The notes under the pieces were generated by a model, which was not told the origin of the DNA, did not search any database, and saw only the letters and a list, made by a program, of their open reading frames with translations. Positions 1-8,119 of a DNA stretch of 64,000 bases are shown here, piece by piece. Source of the DNA: Roseomonas alba. Its GTDB lineage: Bacteria; Pseudomonadota; Alphaproteobacteria; Acetobacterales; Acetobacteraceae. Position 1 is the stretch's first letter. Each line of letters opens with the position of its first letter. Where the stretch lies: NCBI RefSeq assembly GCF_019430885.1, contig NZ_JAHYBZ010000010.1, forward strand, positions 62,001 through 126,000, read 5' to 3'. The translations under genes were made by a program, and so were the position numbers.

Positions 1-357
1 GCCTTCCAGCCCCAGCCGCACGGCGCGAACGATCAGCGGGAAGGACATCACCGCCGTCGCCAGGGCCGCGCCGTCCGTGGTGAAGACCAGGCGGATGCCG
101 AACCAGTCGTTCAGCGGACCGCCGATCGGGCCGCGCACGCCGAACAGCATCAGCAGGCCCCAGCCCACCACCACGGGCGGGACCACCAGCGGCAGGTGCA
201 CCAGCGCATCCAGCAGCATCCGGCCGGGGAAACGGCCCCGCGCCAGCAGCCAGGCGATGGCGATGGCAGGGACCAGGGAGGTCAGGACGGAACGGGCGGC
301 GACATCCAGACTGAGGCGGACAGCGGTCCATTCCTCGGGGGAGAGGGCGAAGGACAT
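1..357 (-). CDS. modB: Molybdate ABC transporter permease ModB (3' end cut off by window edge)
   Basis: Inner-membrane permease subunit of the molybdate importer, receiving molybdate from ModA. Only the first 119 residues are inside the window. They show hydrophobic segments near residues 15-38 and 48-70, and the PLVVPPVVVGWGLL stretch typical of ModB. The start is the ATG at 355-357. The gene lies downstream of modA on the same strand, but about 550 bp of repeat sequence separates them, so co-transcription must cross the element at 371-861. No good Shine-Dalgarno is seen directly upstream; a GGAGGAGG lies inside the flanking hairpin about 27 bases away. Family identification is confident; the C-terminal part and the expected modC are outside the window. 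Confidence 0.9.
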   Translation of the reverse strand, partial: MSFALSPEEWTAVRLSLDVAARSVLTSLVPAIAIAWLLARGRFPGRMLLDALVHLPLVVPPVVVGWGLLMLFGVRGPIGGPLNDWFGIRLVFTTDGAALATAVMSFPLIVRAVRLGLEG

Positions 358-370
358 CAGCGGTGGCACC

Positions 371-861
371 GGAGGAGGGCCCTGCCCTCCTCCGGACCTC
401 CACCCGCCAAAGGCCACAGGGCCTTTGGAAACCGATACATGGCGCCCCGCGCCGCTGTCAGGATCAATGCCGGAACCCACCCTTGTGCATGATGGGCGTC
501 ATGAGGGCGCAGAATGCCCGTCGTGCCCAGCGCCGGATGGAAATTCACCCAGGCCTGCCTGATGACCGGCTTGCTTCCGCTGCTGGAATTGGAGGGGCGC
601 CGCCCCTCCAAACCACCCCGCCACTGAGATCCCATCGCCCTTGCAAAGCAACGTCGATGGGTGGCCCTGGTGCTTGGAGCACTTGGAACGCAATCTTCCG
701 GTGCTTGGCGCAATGCGCGTACTGCCTTCTCCAAAAACCCTTCATGCGCAAAAGCGGGTCTCGGCATCATTCCGGCAGCGGCGCACAGCATCAAATTGAG
801 GTTTGCAAAGGCCCTTCGGCCTTTGCTGGGGAGAGCCCGAGAGGGGCAAAGCCCCTCTCGG
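371..861. repeat. Mosaic palindromic intergenic element, full copy between modA and modB
   Basis: A non-coding block that fills almost the whole gap between modA and modB. It is bounded by perfect hairpins: a 10-bp stem at 371-393 and an 11-bp stem at 837-861. Next inward on each side are AAAGGCC-type hairpins (407-428 and 805-826). A third palindrome (589-611, 10-bp stem, GGAGGGGC arms) and a fourth (631-661, CCCATCG paired with CGATGGG) lie inside. The layout recurs at 36147-36635 and 52708-53192, with partial copies at 39340 and 54838. The left end lies 14 bp from the modB start. No transposase reading frame is present. Boundaries are by eye. Confidence 0.8.
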
Positions 862-910
862 TTCCACAATGGAGGTATCCGGACTGGAAGCGCGGCGCTC
901 CGCCCAACCC

Positions 911-1681
911 TCACTGCGCCAGGCTGAACCCGAAGCGCTGCCAGGTGGCCCGGGCATCCGCCCCCGTGATGAAGGTGAAGAACCCGCGCGCCTCGGCGTT
1001 ATTTTCACCGCGCCGGGTCACCGCGAAGGGGTAGGTGACCGGCGTGTGGCTGGCGGCGGGGAAGGTCCCGACCACGCGCACGCCCTGGCTGATCGCCGCG
1101 TCGGTGCCATAGACGATGCCATAGGGGGCCTCGCCGCGTTCGACCAGCAGCAGAGCCGAGCGGACATTGTCGGCGCGGGCGAGGCGCGGGCTGATCGCGT
1201 CCCACTGCCCCATCCAGGTCAGCGCCGCCTGGGCGTAGCGGCCGACCGGCACATGCGCCGGGTCACCTGTCGCGATGCGGCCATTGGGGCCGAGCAGGGC
1301 AAGCAGGTTCGTATCGCGTTCGAGCGTCACAGGCCGCGCGGCGTTGGCGGGAGCGACCAGCACCAGGGAATTGCCGATCGGGCTGATGCGCGTCGCGTTC
1401 ACAATCAGGTTGCGTTCCTGGACATAATTCATCCAGGCCTCATCGGCCGACATGAACAGGTCGGCGGGCGCGCCCTGTTCGATCTGCCGGGCGAGGGCGG
1501 AGGAGGCCGCGAAGGAGAGGCGCGGCGCCGGATGGCCCTGCGCCGCCCAGGCCTGGCCGAGGGCGCGCATGGCATCCGTCAGGCTGGCGGCCGCGAAGAC
1601 GGTCGGGCCTTCCTGGGCGCGCGCGGGGGCGGTGGCGAGGCCGAGCGCAGCAATGGCCGCGAGGAGGGCACGACGGAACAT
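911..1681 (-). CDS. modA: Molybdate-binding periplasmic protein ModA
   Basis: Periplasmic solute-binding protein that captures molybdate or tungstate for the ModB permease. The 256-residue length is normal for ModA. Residues 1-22 form a Sec signal peptide ending in APARA, and the mature protein opens with TVFAAASLTDAM, the characteristic ModA N-terminus with the Ser/Thr ligands for the oxyanion. The ATG at 1679-1681 is preceded by GGGAG. An imperfect Mo-box lies just upstream (1701-1724), suggesting molybdate-responsive control by ModE, which is not encoded here. Downstream modB is separated by the repeat element at 371-861. Confidence 0.95.
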   Translation of the reverse strand: MFRRALLAAIAALGLATAPARAQEGPTVFAAASLTDAMRALGQAWAAQGHPAPRLSFAASSALARQIEQGAPADLFMSADEAWMNYVQERNLIVNATRISPIGNSLVLVAPANAARPVTLERDTNLLALLGPNGRIATGDPAHVPVGRYAQAALTWMGQWDAISPRLARADNVRSALLLVERGEAPYGIVYGTDAAISQGVRVVGTFPAASHTPVTYPFAVTRRGENNAEARGFFTFITGADARATWQRFGFSLAQ

Positions 1682-1700
1682 GGGCCTGAACTCCCGGTGA

Positions 1701-1724
1701 CGTTATATCTCAATGGAAATAGCC
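1701..1724. promoter_or_regulatory. Probable imperfect Mo-box (ModE operator) upstream of modA
   Basis: The left arm CGTTATA at 1701-1707 matches the ModE half-site exactly. After a 10-base spacer the right arm AATAGCC (1718-1724) matches TATARCG at five of seven positions. It lies 20 bases upstream of the modA ATG, the usual place for a ModE repressor site. The same 24-base layout appears, better conserved, at 3024-3047. Confidence 0.5.
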
Positions 1725-1744
1725 GAAGGGCCGGCGCCCGTCCA

Positions 1745-3001
1745 TCACTCGGCGGCGAGGGGCAGCGCCGGGGCGTCCTGTAGGGCCGCGAGCAGGCTCG
1801 CCGCGCCGGTCGAGCGCAGAGGGCGGAAGGGGCGGCCGGTCTGGCGGCAAAGCCGCTTCACGGCAAGGGCGGCGTCGTGGCTGACGCAATCGACGGGGAA
1901 GACGACCAGACTGGCGCGGCCGACCAGGCCGGCGAGCAGGGCGCTGCCCTGCTCGGCGTCGTGGTGGAGCAGCTCGGCGCCGCAGCGTTCTGCGGCACGG
2001 CGCAGAACGGCGGTCTGGCCGGACCGGCCGCCGACATAGAGGATCGTGCGCGGGGCGCCGATCGCAGGCGAGGTGGGGGAATCGTCGGTCAGGGCGGCCT
2101 CGGCGGCGGCGATCTCGCGGCGCAGGGCGTCGCGGTCGGTGGCGGCGGCGGTGGCCTCGCGCGATGCGGCGGCGGCGCGGGATTCCGCTTCGGCGCGGCG
2201 GGCTTCGGCGGCGTCGGCACGGGCGGCGAGGCGGTCGCAGCGGGCCTGGAGGGCGGCGATCAGATGGTCGGTCTCGGCCGCGGCGGCGGGGGTGGCGGCA
2301 CGGCGCAGGGACTCGGCGGCCAGCATGTCCTGCAAGGCATGGATGCGGGCGTCGCGCTCGGTGATGTCGTCGCGCAGCCGCTGCTGCTGGCGCGCGACGG
2401 TGGCGCGCAGGGCGGCGATCTCGCGATCCTGTTCGGCCAGGCGGCGGATATCGGCGCGGTTCGCCGCGCCGACCAGGTGGGAGAGCATGTGTACGTCGCC
2501 GAAGACATCCGCGATCAGCGGCTGGTCGACGAGCGGATGGGTCAGCACCGCCCAATAGGCGCCGGGGATCTCGCCGGCGGCCTGGGCCTCGGCCCAGAGG
2601 CGGCGCAGGGCGGGGATGTCCTTGGCGGCATCGAAGCGGCGGATGGCGGTGCGGTGGCGATCGTCCAGCGCCTTGTTGATCAGCCGCGCCGCCACGCCCT
2701 GCGTGCCGCAGGGACCGACCGCCAGGCCGTGCAGGCGATGGTCGGAGGCATCGGCCTCGCCCTGGTTCACTTTGCGCATCAGGCGGCGCAGCGCGTCGGT
2801 GGTCAGGCAGGTGCCGATGATCGAGCAATGCAGGCTGGGCCCGAGATCCCAGATCGCCCGGCGCCGCAGCATTGCCAGGGCGGCGACGACCGGCGCGGGC
2901 CGGGCCGGCTGCCACGGTGCGCAGTCGCAGCGTTCCGTGTGGCCGAGCCGCAGCGCCCAGGCAGGCTTGCGTTCCGTCACGTCCTGGATGCTCGCCCGCA
3001 T
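1745..3001 (-). CDS. DUF2325 domain protein with central coiled coil
   Basis: A cytoplasmic protein of unknown function, 418 residues, with no signal peptide or membrane segment. The last ~100 residues fit the DUF2325 family: a YVGGRSGQ loop, then VVFPVDCVSHDAALAVKRLC, suggesting a small Rossmann-like domain with conserved Cys/His. Residues ~195-310 are rich in Ala, Arg and Glu with heptad character and probably form a coiled coil. The N-terminal ~190 residues contain several Cys and His residues. The promoter region carries a good Mo-box (3024-3047), so expression may respond to molybdenum, and modA follows downstream on the same strand. A biochemical role cannot be read from the sequence. 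Confidence 0.75.
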   Translation of the reverse strand: MRASIQDVTERKPAWALRLGHTERCDCAPWQPARPAPVVAALAMLRRRAIWDLGPSLHCSIIGTCLTTDALRRLMRKVNQGEADASDHRLHGLAVGPCGTQGVAARLINKALDDRHRTAIRRFDAAKDIPALRRLWAEAQAAGEIPGAYWAVLTHPLVDQPLIADVFGDVHMLSHLVGAANRADIRRLAEQDREIAALRATVARQQQRLRDDITERDARIHALQDMLAAESLRRAATPAAAAETDHLIAALQARCDRLAARADAAEARRAEAESRAAAASREATAAATDRDALRREIAAAEAALTDDSPTSPAIGAPRTILYVGGRSGQTAVLRRAAERCGAELLHHDAEQGSALLAGLVGRASLVVFPVDCVSHDAALAVKRLCRQTGRPFRPLRSTGAASLLAALQDAPALPLAAE

Positions 3002-3023
3002 GGCTGTCCTCGTCCGGTTGTCG

Positions 3024-3047
3024 CGCTATATCCAATAAAGTATAACG
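3024..3047. promoter_or_regulatory. Strong Mo-box (ModE-type operator) between DUF2325 gene and aldehyde dehydrogenase
   Basis: A near-perfect 24-base inverted repeat: CGCTATA, 10 bases, TATAACG, matching CGYTATA-N10-TATARCG as described for ModE/MopA boxes of Rhodobacter and Escherichia. It starts 22 bases upstream of the DUF2325 start and 76 bases upstream of the aldehyde dehydrogenase ATG, so it could control either or both divergent genes. The surrounding stretch is notably AT-rich for this window. Confidence 0.7.
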
Positions 3048-3122
3048 AAACCAGATGGAGCCCCGGCAGGCAACAGGGTATGAGCCGCGCCGGAAACACC
3101 CACCCCAGCAGGAGCGAACGCC

Positions 3123-4613
3123 ATGACGGTCGATGTGAAGCCCACGACCCACCCCTTCCTCGATGGCCGGCCGAAGCGGATGCTGATCGACGGCAAGTGG
3201 TTGGAAGCGGCCTCCGGCAAGACCTTCGCGACGATCAATCCGGCGACGGGGGAAGTGCTGGCGCAGGTCGCGGAGGGCGATGCGGAGGATATCGACCGCG
3301 CCGTCGCCGCCGCGCGTGCGGCCTTCGAGGGCGCCTGGGGCCGGACCAAGCCTTATGAGCGGCAGAACATCCTGCTGCGGCTCGCCGACCTGCTGGACAA
3401 GCATTTCGAGGAATTCGCGGCACTCGACACCATCGACATGGGGGCGCCGATCTCCCGCACGCGGGGCAACCGGCAGCGTGCGGTGGGGATGCTGCGCTAC
3501 TATGCGGGACAGGCAGTCTCGATCCATGGCGAGACAATCGAGAATTCGCTGCCCGGCGAATATGTCTCCTACACGCTGAAGGAGCCGGTTGGCGTGGTCG
3601 GCGCCATCATTCCGTGGAACGCGCCGCTGTCGTCCTCGATCTGGAAGATCGGGCCGGCGATCGCGACGGGCTGCTGTGTCGTGCTGAAGCCGGCCGAGGA
3701 AGCGCCGCTGACGCCGCTGCGCCTCGGCGAGCTGTGCCTCGAAGCCGGCGTGCCGCCGGGGGTGGTGAACGTCGTGCCGGGCTTCGGCGAGACGGCGGGG
3801 GCGGCGCTTGCCGCGCATCGCGGCGTGGACAAGGTGGCCTTCACCGGGTCGCACGTCACCGGGCAGAAGATCATCCAGGCCTCGGCGGGAAATCTGAAGC
3901 GGGTGTCGCTGGAACTGGGCGGCAAGAGCCCGGACGTGGTCTTCGCCGATGCCGATCTGGACGCCGCAGTGCCGGGTGCGGCGATGGCCGTCTTCGCCAA
4001 TTCGGGGCAGATCTGCAGCGCCGGCACGCGGCTGTTCGTCGAGCGCAAGGTCTATGAGGAATTCACCGCTCGCGTTGCCGAATACGGGCGGGCGCTGCGC
4101 GTGGGCGACGGGCGCGACGATGCGACGCAGGTCGGGCCGCTGGTGTCGGTGGAACAGCTCGATCGCGTGACGGGGTATCTGGCGATCGGGCGGCAGGAAG
4201 GGGCGACGCCGCTCGCCGGCGGCGAACGCCTGACCGAGGGCGCGCTGTCCAAGGGCTTCTTCGTGCCGCCGACCGTCTTCGCGAATGTCCACGACGAGAT
4301 GCGCATCGCGCAGGAGGAGATCTTCGGGCCGGTGATCTCCGCCATTCCCTTCGACGACATCGAGGAAGTAGCGAAGCGCGCCAATGCGACGCAGTTCGGC
4401 CTCGGCAGCGGGCTGTGGACGCGCGACGTGTCCAAGGCGCACCGGCTGGCGCGGGCGATCCGCGCCGGGTCGGTGTGGATCAACTGCTACCAGGCGATGG
4501 ACCCGGCCGTGCCCTTCGGCGGCTACAAGATGAGCGGGTATGGGCGCGAGGGCGGCAAGGATCACGTCAACGAGTATCTGAACGTGAAGGCGGTGTGGAT
4601 CCGCACGGCGTGA
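3123..4613 (+). CDS. Aldehyde dehydrogenase family protein
   Basis: NAD(P)-dependent oxidation of an aldehyde to the acid. Full-length (496 residues) for the family. The general-base Glu264 is in LELGGKSP and the catalytic Cys298 in NSGQICSAG; the coenzyme-binding VGAIIPWN segment and the C-terminal PFGGYKMSGYGREGG motif are also present. The ATG at 3123 has AGGAG eight bases upstream. The stop overlaps the start of a ModA-like gene by one base, so the two are translationally coupled. The Mo-box upstream and that neighbour hint at a molybdenum-related context, but the enzyme itself uses no molybdenum cofactor. The aldehyde substrate cannot be inferred. Confidence 0.93.
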   Translation: MTVDVKPTTHPFLDGRPKRMLIDGKWLEAASGKTFATINPATGEVLAQVAEGDAEDIDRAVAAARAAFEGAWGRTKPYERQNILLRLADLLDKHFEEFAALDTIDMGAPISRTRGNRQRAVGMLRYYAGQAVSIHGETIENSLPGEYVSYTLKEPVGVVGAIIPWNAPLSSSIWKIGPAIATGCCVVLKPAEEAPLTPLRLGELCLEAGVPPGVVNVVPGFGETAGAALAAHRGVDKVAFTGSHVTGQKIIQASAGNLKRVSLELGGKSPDVVFADADLDAAVPGAAMAVFANSGQICSAGTRLFVERKVYEEFTARVAEYGRALRVGDGRDDATQVGPLVSVEQLDRVTGYLAIGRQEGATPLAGGERLTEGALSKGFFVPPTVFANVHDEMRIAQEEIFGPVISAIPFDDIEEVAKRANATQFGLGSGLWTRDVSKAHRLARAIRAGSVWINCYQAMDPAVPFGGYKMSGYGREGGKDHVNEYLNVKAVWIRTA

Positions 4614-5422
4614 TGCGCGTCCTCCGCCGCATCGCGCTGGCCTGCGCACTGCTGCTGCCCGCCGCGGCCCGGGCGCAGGAGCCGGTGCGCCTGGTGGCCG
4701 CGGGCAGCCTGACCGCGTCGCTGGGCGAGGTGGCGCAGGCCTTCGCGGCAATGCCTGGTGGCGCGCCGGTCGTGACCCGCTTCGGACCGTCCGGCCTGAT
4801 GCGGGAGGGGATCGAGGCCGGCGCCATTCCCGCCGATGTCTTCTTCTCGGCGAGCCTCGATCACGCGCAGCGCCTGGAGCGCGACGGGCGGACCGTCGCG
4901 CCCGCGGTGATCTTCGTGCGCAACCGGCTGTGTCTGATCACGCGGCCGGGTCTTACCGTGCCGACCGGGCAGGTGCTGGACGCGCTGCTCGATTCGGCGG
5001 TGAAGCTGGGTACCTCCACGCCGCGGGCCGACCCGTCTGGCGACTATGCCTGGGCGCTGTTCCGCCGGGCGGAGCTGCTGCGGCCCGGGGCGCAGGCGGC
5101 GTTGGAGGCGAAGGCGCTGCAACTCGTTGGCGGGCCGAATTCGCCGACGCCGCCGGCCGGCATCGGCGCGGTCGCCTGGAATTTCCGCGCGGGGCGCATG
5201 GATGTGTTTCTTGGCTATTGCACCTCGGGGGCGCTGGCGCGTGCCGAACTGCCGGGGATCGGCGTGCAGGACCTGCCCGAGGCGCTGGCGGTCGGCGCGG
5301 ATTATGGGATGGCGCTGCTGTCGGGCCGGCCGGAGGCGGTGCGGCTGTCACTGTTCGCCCTGTCGCCGGCAGGGCAGGCAATCCTCGCGCGGCATGGGTT
5401 CGCTGCGGTAGCGGCGGAGTAA
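4613..5422 (+). CDS. ModA-like periplasmic oxyanion-binding protein
   Basis: A 269-residue solute-binding protein of the molybdate/tungstate family, divergent from the ModA at 911-1681. The signal peptide covers residues 1-22 (LLLPAAARAQ). Mature sequence features are VRLVAAGSLTASL, FGPSGLMREGIEAGAIPADVF and a C-terminal LSPAGQAILARHGF typical of the family. The start is the ATG at 4613, overlapping the aldehyde dehydrogenase stop as TGATG. No permease or ATPase gene is adjacent, so it may be an orphan receptor using the ModBC pair or an unseen partner. Its ligand could be molybdate, tungstate or another oxyanion. Confidence 0.8.
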   Translation: MRVLRRIALACALLLPAAARAQEPVRLVAAGSLTASLGEVAQAFAAMPGGAPVVTRFGPSGLMREGIEAGAIPADVFFSASLDHAQRLERDGRTVAPAVIFVRNRLCLITRPGLTVPTGQVLDALLDSAVKLGTSTPRADPSGDYAWALFRRAELLRPGAQAALEAKALQLVGGPNSPTPPAGIGAVAWNFRAGRMDVFLGYCTSGALARAELPGIGVQDLPEALAVGADYGMALLSGRPEAVRLSLFALSPAGQAILARHGFAAVAAE

Positions 5423-5781
5423 GGGAAACGGCAGGACCCTTCTGCGCCACCTCGGCACGGAACCCATTCGCGTCTCATGGCGTGGGCCGGACGGCTCGAT
5501 CCGGGCGCTCAGCCACAGGCCAGGCATGACCTGGAAACGTCGATCGCAGCGAGGAGAGCGGCGCCCACCTTCTCCCCGTCTGGTGCGAGCGGCCTTCGTG
5601 GCGGGCGGTCCAGGTGACTGGGCGGATGGATGGATCGGCCGGCGAGGACCCGCGCTCGGCCAGGTCCTCCATGTCCCCGTGATGTCCCGCTCTCTCAACC
5701 GTCTCCGCGCGCCTGCCGACGCCGGCGGCATCTGAGTGGCAGGGCTCGGAGAAGGTCTGTCCTCTCCTTTCCACCGCGCCA
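5423..5781. other. 359-bp gap without a convincing gene
   Basis: Lies between the 3' ends of two convergent genes. Short open frames exist in several phases, but none has a ribosome-binding site, recognisable domain or typical codon use. It lacks the palindromes of the repeat family found in other gaps, and no clear terminator hairpin with a T-run was seen. Confidence 0.5.
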
Positions 5782-6651
5782 TCAGTCCGACCTCATCGGA
5801 CCCGCCCCCTCCGCCATCCGCAGCACCTCCTCCGCGCTGACGCCGCTCTCCCGCAGGGCCCGGATCGTCGCGGCCCTGTCGCGCTTCGCAAGCCGCTTCC
5901 CGGAGGCATCCACCAGCAGCCCGTGATGGGCGTAGCGCGGCTCCGGCCAGCCCATCAGCGCCTGCAATAGCCGATGCAGATCGGTCGCCGGCTTCAGGTC
6001 CTCCCCGCGCGTCACCAGCGTTACGCCCTGCAACGCGTCGTCATGCGTCACGCAAAGATGGTAGGAGGCCGGGACGTCCTTGCGCGCCAGCACCACATCC
6101 CCGAACTGCGCGGGATGGCAGCACAGGCGGCCGAAGCCTTCCTCGCAATAGCAGAGCCGCGTCGGGACCGTCGCGAGCGCCGCCGCCATGTCGAGCCGCA
6201 GCGCATGCGGTTCCCCGCGCGCGATGCGGGCCGCGCGTTCAGCCGGTGACAGAAGCCGGCAGGTGCCGGGATAGAGTGGCCCATCGGGCCCATGCGGCGC
6301 GGAGGCGCTCGCGGCGATCTCTCGCGCAATGTCGGCGCGCGTGCAGAAGCAGGGATAGAGCAGCCCGCGCGCCGACAGCGCATCCAGCACAACGCGATAG
6401 TCGGACAGGTGTTCCGACTGCACCCGCACGGGGCCGTCCCAGCTCAGGCCGAGCCAGGTCAGGTCCTCCAGGATCGCCTCGGTGAATTCGGGGCGGCAGC
6501 GGGTCGGGTCGATATCCTCGATACGCAGCATGAAGCGGCCGCCTGCCTCGCGCGCGCGGCGCCAGGCGAAGGCGGCCGAATGGACATGACCGAGATGCAG
6601 ATGCCCTGTCGGGCTCGGCGCGAAACGGGTGACGATGGCGGTTGCGCCCAT
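5782..6651 (-). CDS. gluQ: Glutamyl-Q tRNA(Asp) synthetase
   Basis: Attaches glutamate to queuosine at position 34 of tRNA-Asp. At 289 residues it is a truncated GluRS-like catalytic core without the anticodon-binding domain, as expected for GluQRS. The class I HIGH-type motif is at residues 17-22 (HLHLGH) after RFAPSPTG, and the KMSKS equivalent reads KRLAKRD. The Cys residues near 102-130 and the CYCEEGFGRLCCHP stretch correspond to the zinc-binding region of the family. The start at 6649-6651 is only 51 bp from the divergent esterase gene, so the two share a promoter region. Confidence 0.95.
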   Translation of the reverse strand: MGATAIVTRFAPSPTGHLHLGHVHSAAFAWRRAREAGGRFMLRIEDIDPTRCRPEFTEAILEDLTWLGLSWDGPVRVQSEHLSDYRVVLDALSARGLLYPCFCTRADIAREIAASASAPHGPDGPLYPGTCRLLSPAERAARIARGEPHALRLDMAAALATVPTRLCYCEEGFGRLCCHPAQFGDVVLARKDVPASYHLCVTHDDALQGVTLVTRGEDLKPATDLHRLLQALMGWPEPRYAHHGLLVDASGKRLAKRDRAATIRALRESGVSAEEVLRMAEGAGPMRSD

Positions 6652-6702
6652 GCGTCACACCCGGTAGCGGGCAAGGAACAGGCTGGGCAAGGGGGATCGC
6701 GC

Positions 6703-7362
6703 ATGGACGGGCTGGACGGGCCGCGCTTCGGGCCGAAGGACGGCGATGCGCCAGACGCGCTGGTGGTGCTCGTCCATGGCTTCGGTGCGGATGGGAACGA
6801 CCTGATCGACCTGGGCGCCATGTGGGCCGAGGCGGTACCCCGCGCGCTTTTCGTCGCGCCGCATGCGCCGCAGCCCTGTGACGGGATTCCCTATGGCCGG
6901 CAGTGGTTCCCGTTGTGGGACCGATCCCCGATGCAGTTGGAAGCCGGCGTGGAAGCCGCGGCCGCGACGCTCGGCCGGTTCGTGGCACAGGAGGCCGCGC
7001 GGCTCGTCCTGTCGCCAGGACGGGTGGCGCTGATGGGATTCAGCCAGGGCGCGATGACGGTGCTTGAGGCCGGGCTCCGCGGGGCGGTGCCGGATCCCGC
7101 CTGCATCCTCGCCTATTCCGGCGGCATGATCGGCGCGGACCGGCTTGCCGAACGCATCCGCGGCCAGCCGCCCGTCCTGCTGGTTCATGGCGAGGCCGAC
7201 GAGGTCGTGCCCGTCGCGGCCACCCGCATGGCGGAATCAGCCCTGATCGATGCCGGCGTACCGGTGCGCGCCCTGTACCGTCCCGGCCTCGGCCATGGGC
7301 TGGACGAGGTCGGCTTGGCTGCGGGCGCGGAGGTCCTGCGCCGCATGCTGTCCCCAACATGA
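6703..7362 (+). CDS. Alpha/beta hydrolase, carboxylesterase/phospholipase (YpfH-like)
   Basis: A 219-residue cytoplasmic serine hydrolase. The fold elements in order are VVLVHGFGADGND (oxyanion region), the nucleophile elbow GFSQGAM, the acid HGEADEVVP and the base GLGHGLDE, giving a complete Ser-Asp-His triad. Length and motifs fit the carboxylesterase/phospholipase 2 family (YpfH, EstB). The ATG at 6703 was chosen because homology starts there; upstream in-frame sequence is the promoter region shared with gluQ. The physiological ester substrate is unknown. Confidence 0.88.
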   Translation: MDGLDGPRFGPKDGDAPDALVVLVHGFGADGNDLIDLGAMWAEAVPRALFVAPHAPQPCDGIPYGRQWFPLWDRSPMQLEAGVEAAAATLGRFVAQEAARLVLSPGRVALMGFSQGAMTVLEAGLRGAVPDPACILAYSGGMIGADRLAERIRGQPPVLLVHGEADEVVPVAATRMAESALIDAGVPVRALYRPGLGHGLDEVGLAAGAEVLRRMLSPT

Positions 7363-7450
7363 CAGGCCATTGAAACCTCTCGCCCGAGGCTTGCGACGCC
7401 CCGCGCCGCATGTCATGCATGCGTCCGATACGCGGCGGCGCCACATCATC

Positions 7451-7478
7451 TGGGGCCTTTCCGCCGGGTCAGGCCCCA
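7451..7478 (+). terminator. Hairpin downstream of esterase gene
   Basis: A perfect 8-bp stem TGGGGCCT/AGGCCCCA with a 12-base loop, about 90 bp after the esterase stop and 35 bp before the HNH start. No T-run follows, so it may act as a weak terminator or a leader hairpin. Confidence 0.35.
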
Positions 7479-7512
7479 AGTCTTGGTGGCGCACCGCTGG
7501 AAGGAGCGGCGC

Positions 7513-8088
7513 TTGCCTGACGGCGGACAGTTCTCCGGTGGTCAGTCCTATCCAGCCCTGGTGCTGAATGCGGACTTTCGCCCGCTCTCCTACTTCCCGC
7601 TCTCCATCTGGTCCTGGCAGGACGCGGTGAAAGCGGTGTTCCTCGATCGCGTCTCGGTGCTGAGCGAATACGAGGTGGAGGTGCATTCCCCCTCCCTCGC
7701 CTTCCGCCTGCCCTCGGTGATCGCGCTCAAGGAATTCATCCCCGCGGCGCGGCGGCCGGCCTTCACGCGGTTCAACGTCTTCCTGCGCGACAGCTTCGAA
7801 TGCCAGTATTGCGGTGATGGCCGCCCAACGCCGGAACTGACCTTCGACCACGTCATCCCCCGCTCCCGCGGCGGACGGACGAGCTGGGAGAACGTCGTCA
7901 CCGCCTGCGGGCCGTGCAACCTGCGCAAGGGCAGCCGCCTGCCACGCGAATGCGCGATGATCCCACGCCAGGAACCGCGCCAGCCCACCTCGTGGGAATT
8001 ACAGGAGAATGGCCGGTCCTTTCCGCCGAACTACCTGCATGAATCCTGGCGCGACTACCTTTATTGGGATGCGGAACTGGAAGGCTGA
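7513..8088 (+). CDS. HNH endonuclease
   Basis: A 191-residue protein with a C-terminal-half HNH nuclease domain. It has CQYCGDG and CGPCNLRKG zinc-knuckle pairs flanking the catalytic DHVIPRSRGG. The family (chromosomal, alpha-proteobacterial HNH proteins with an N-terminal VLNADFRPLSYFPLS motif) is widespread but its cellular role is unclear. A TTG at 7513 is the likely start: AAGGAG lies seven bases upstream and no ATG precedes the conserved region. An earlier in-frame TTG at 7483 lacks a ribosome-binding site. Confidence 0.88.
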   Translation: MPDGGQFSGGQSYPALVLNADFRPLSYFPLSIWSWQDAVKAVFLDRVSVLSEYEVEVHSPSLAFRLPSVIALKEFIPAARRPAFTRFNVFLRDSFECQYCGDGRPTPELTFDHVIPRSRGGRTSWENVVTACGPCNLRKGSRLPRECAMIPRQEPRQPTSWELQENGRSFPPNYLHESWRDYLYWDAELEG

Positions 8089-8119
8089 TCGGCGGCGCAT
8101 CGCGCCCGGAGAACATCGC

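Noticed and set aside
371..861. The repeat as an insertion sequence or gene
   Set aside because: Open frames exist across it in several phases, but none shows a transposase or any domain; no target-site duplication was evident by eye.
1710..4751. A 1013-codon open frame on the minus strand
   Set aside because: It runs antisense to the aldehyde dehydrogenase and in another phase of the DUF2325 gene; its Arg/Pro/His-rich composition is typical of GC-rich shadow frames.
5526..5735. Short open frame in the gap after the ModA-like gene
   Set aside because: No ribosome-binding site, no recognisable motif, composition like non-coding GC-rich DNA.
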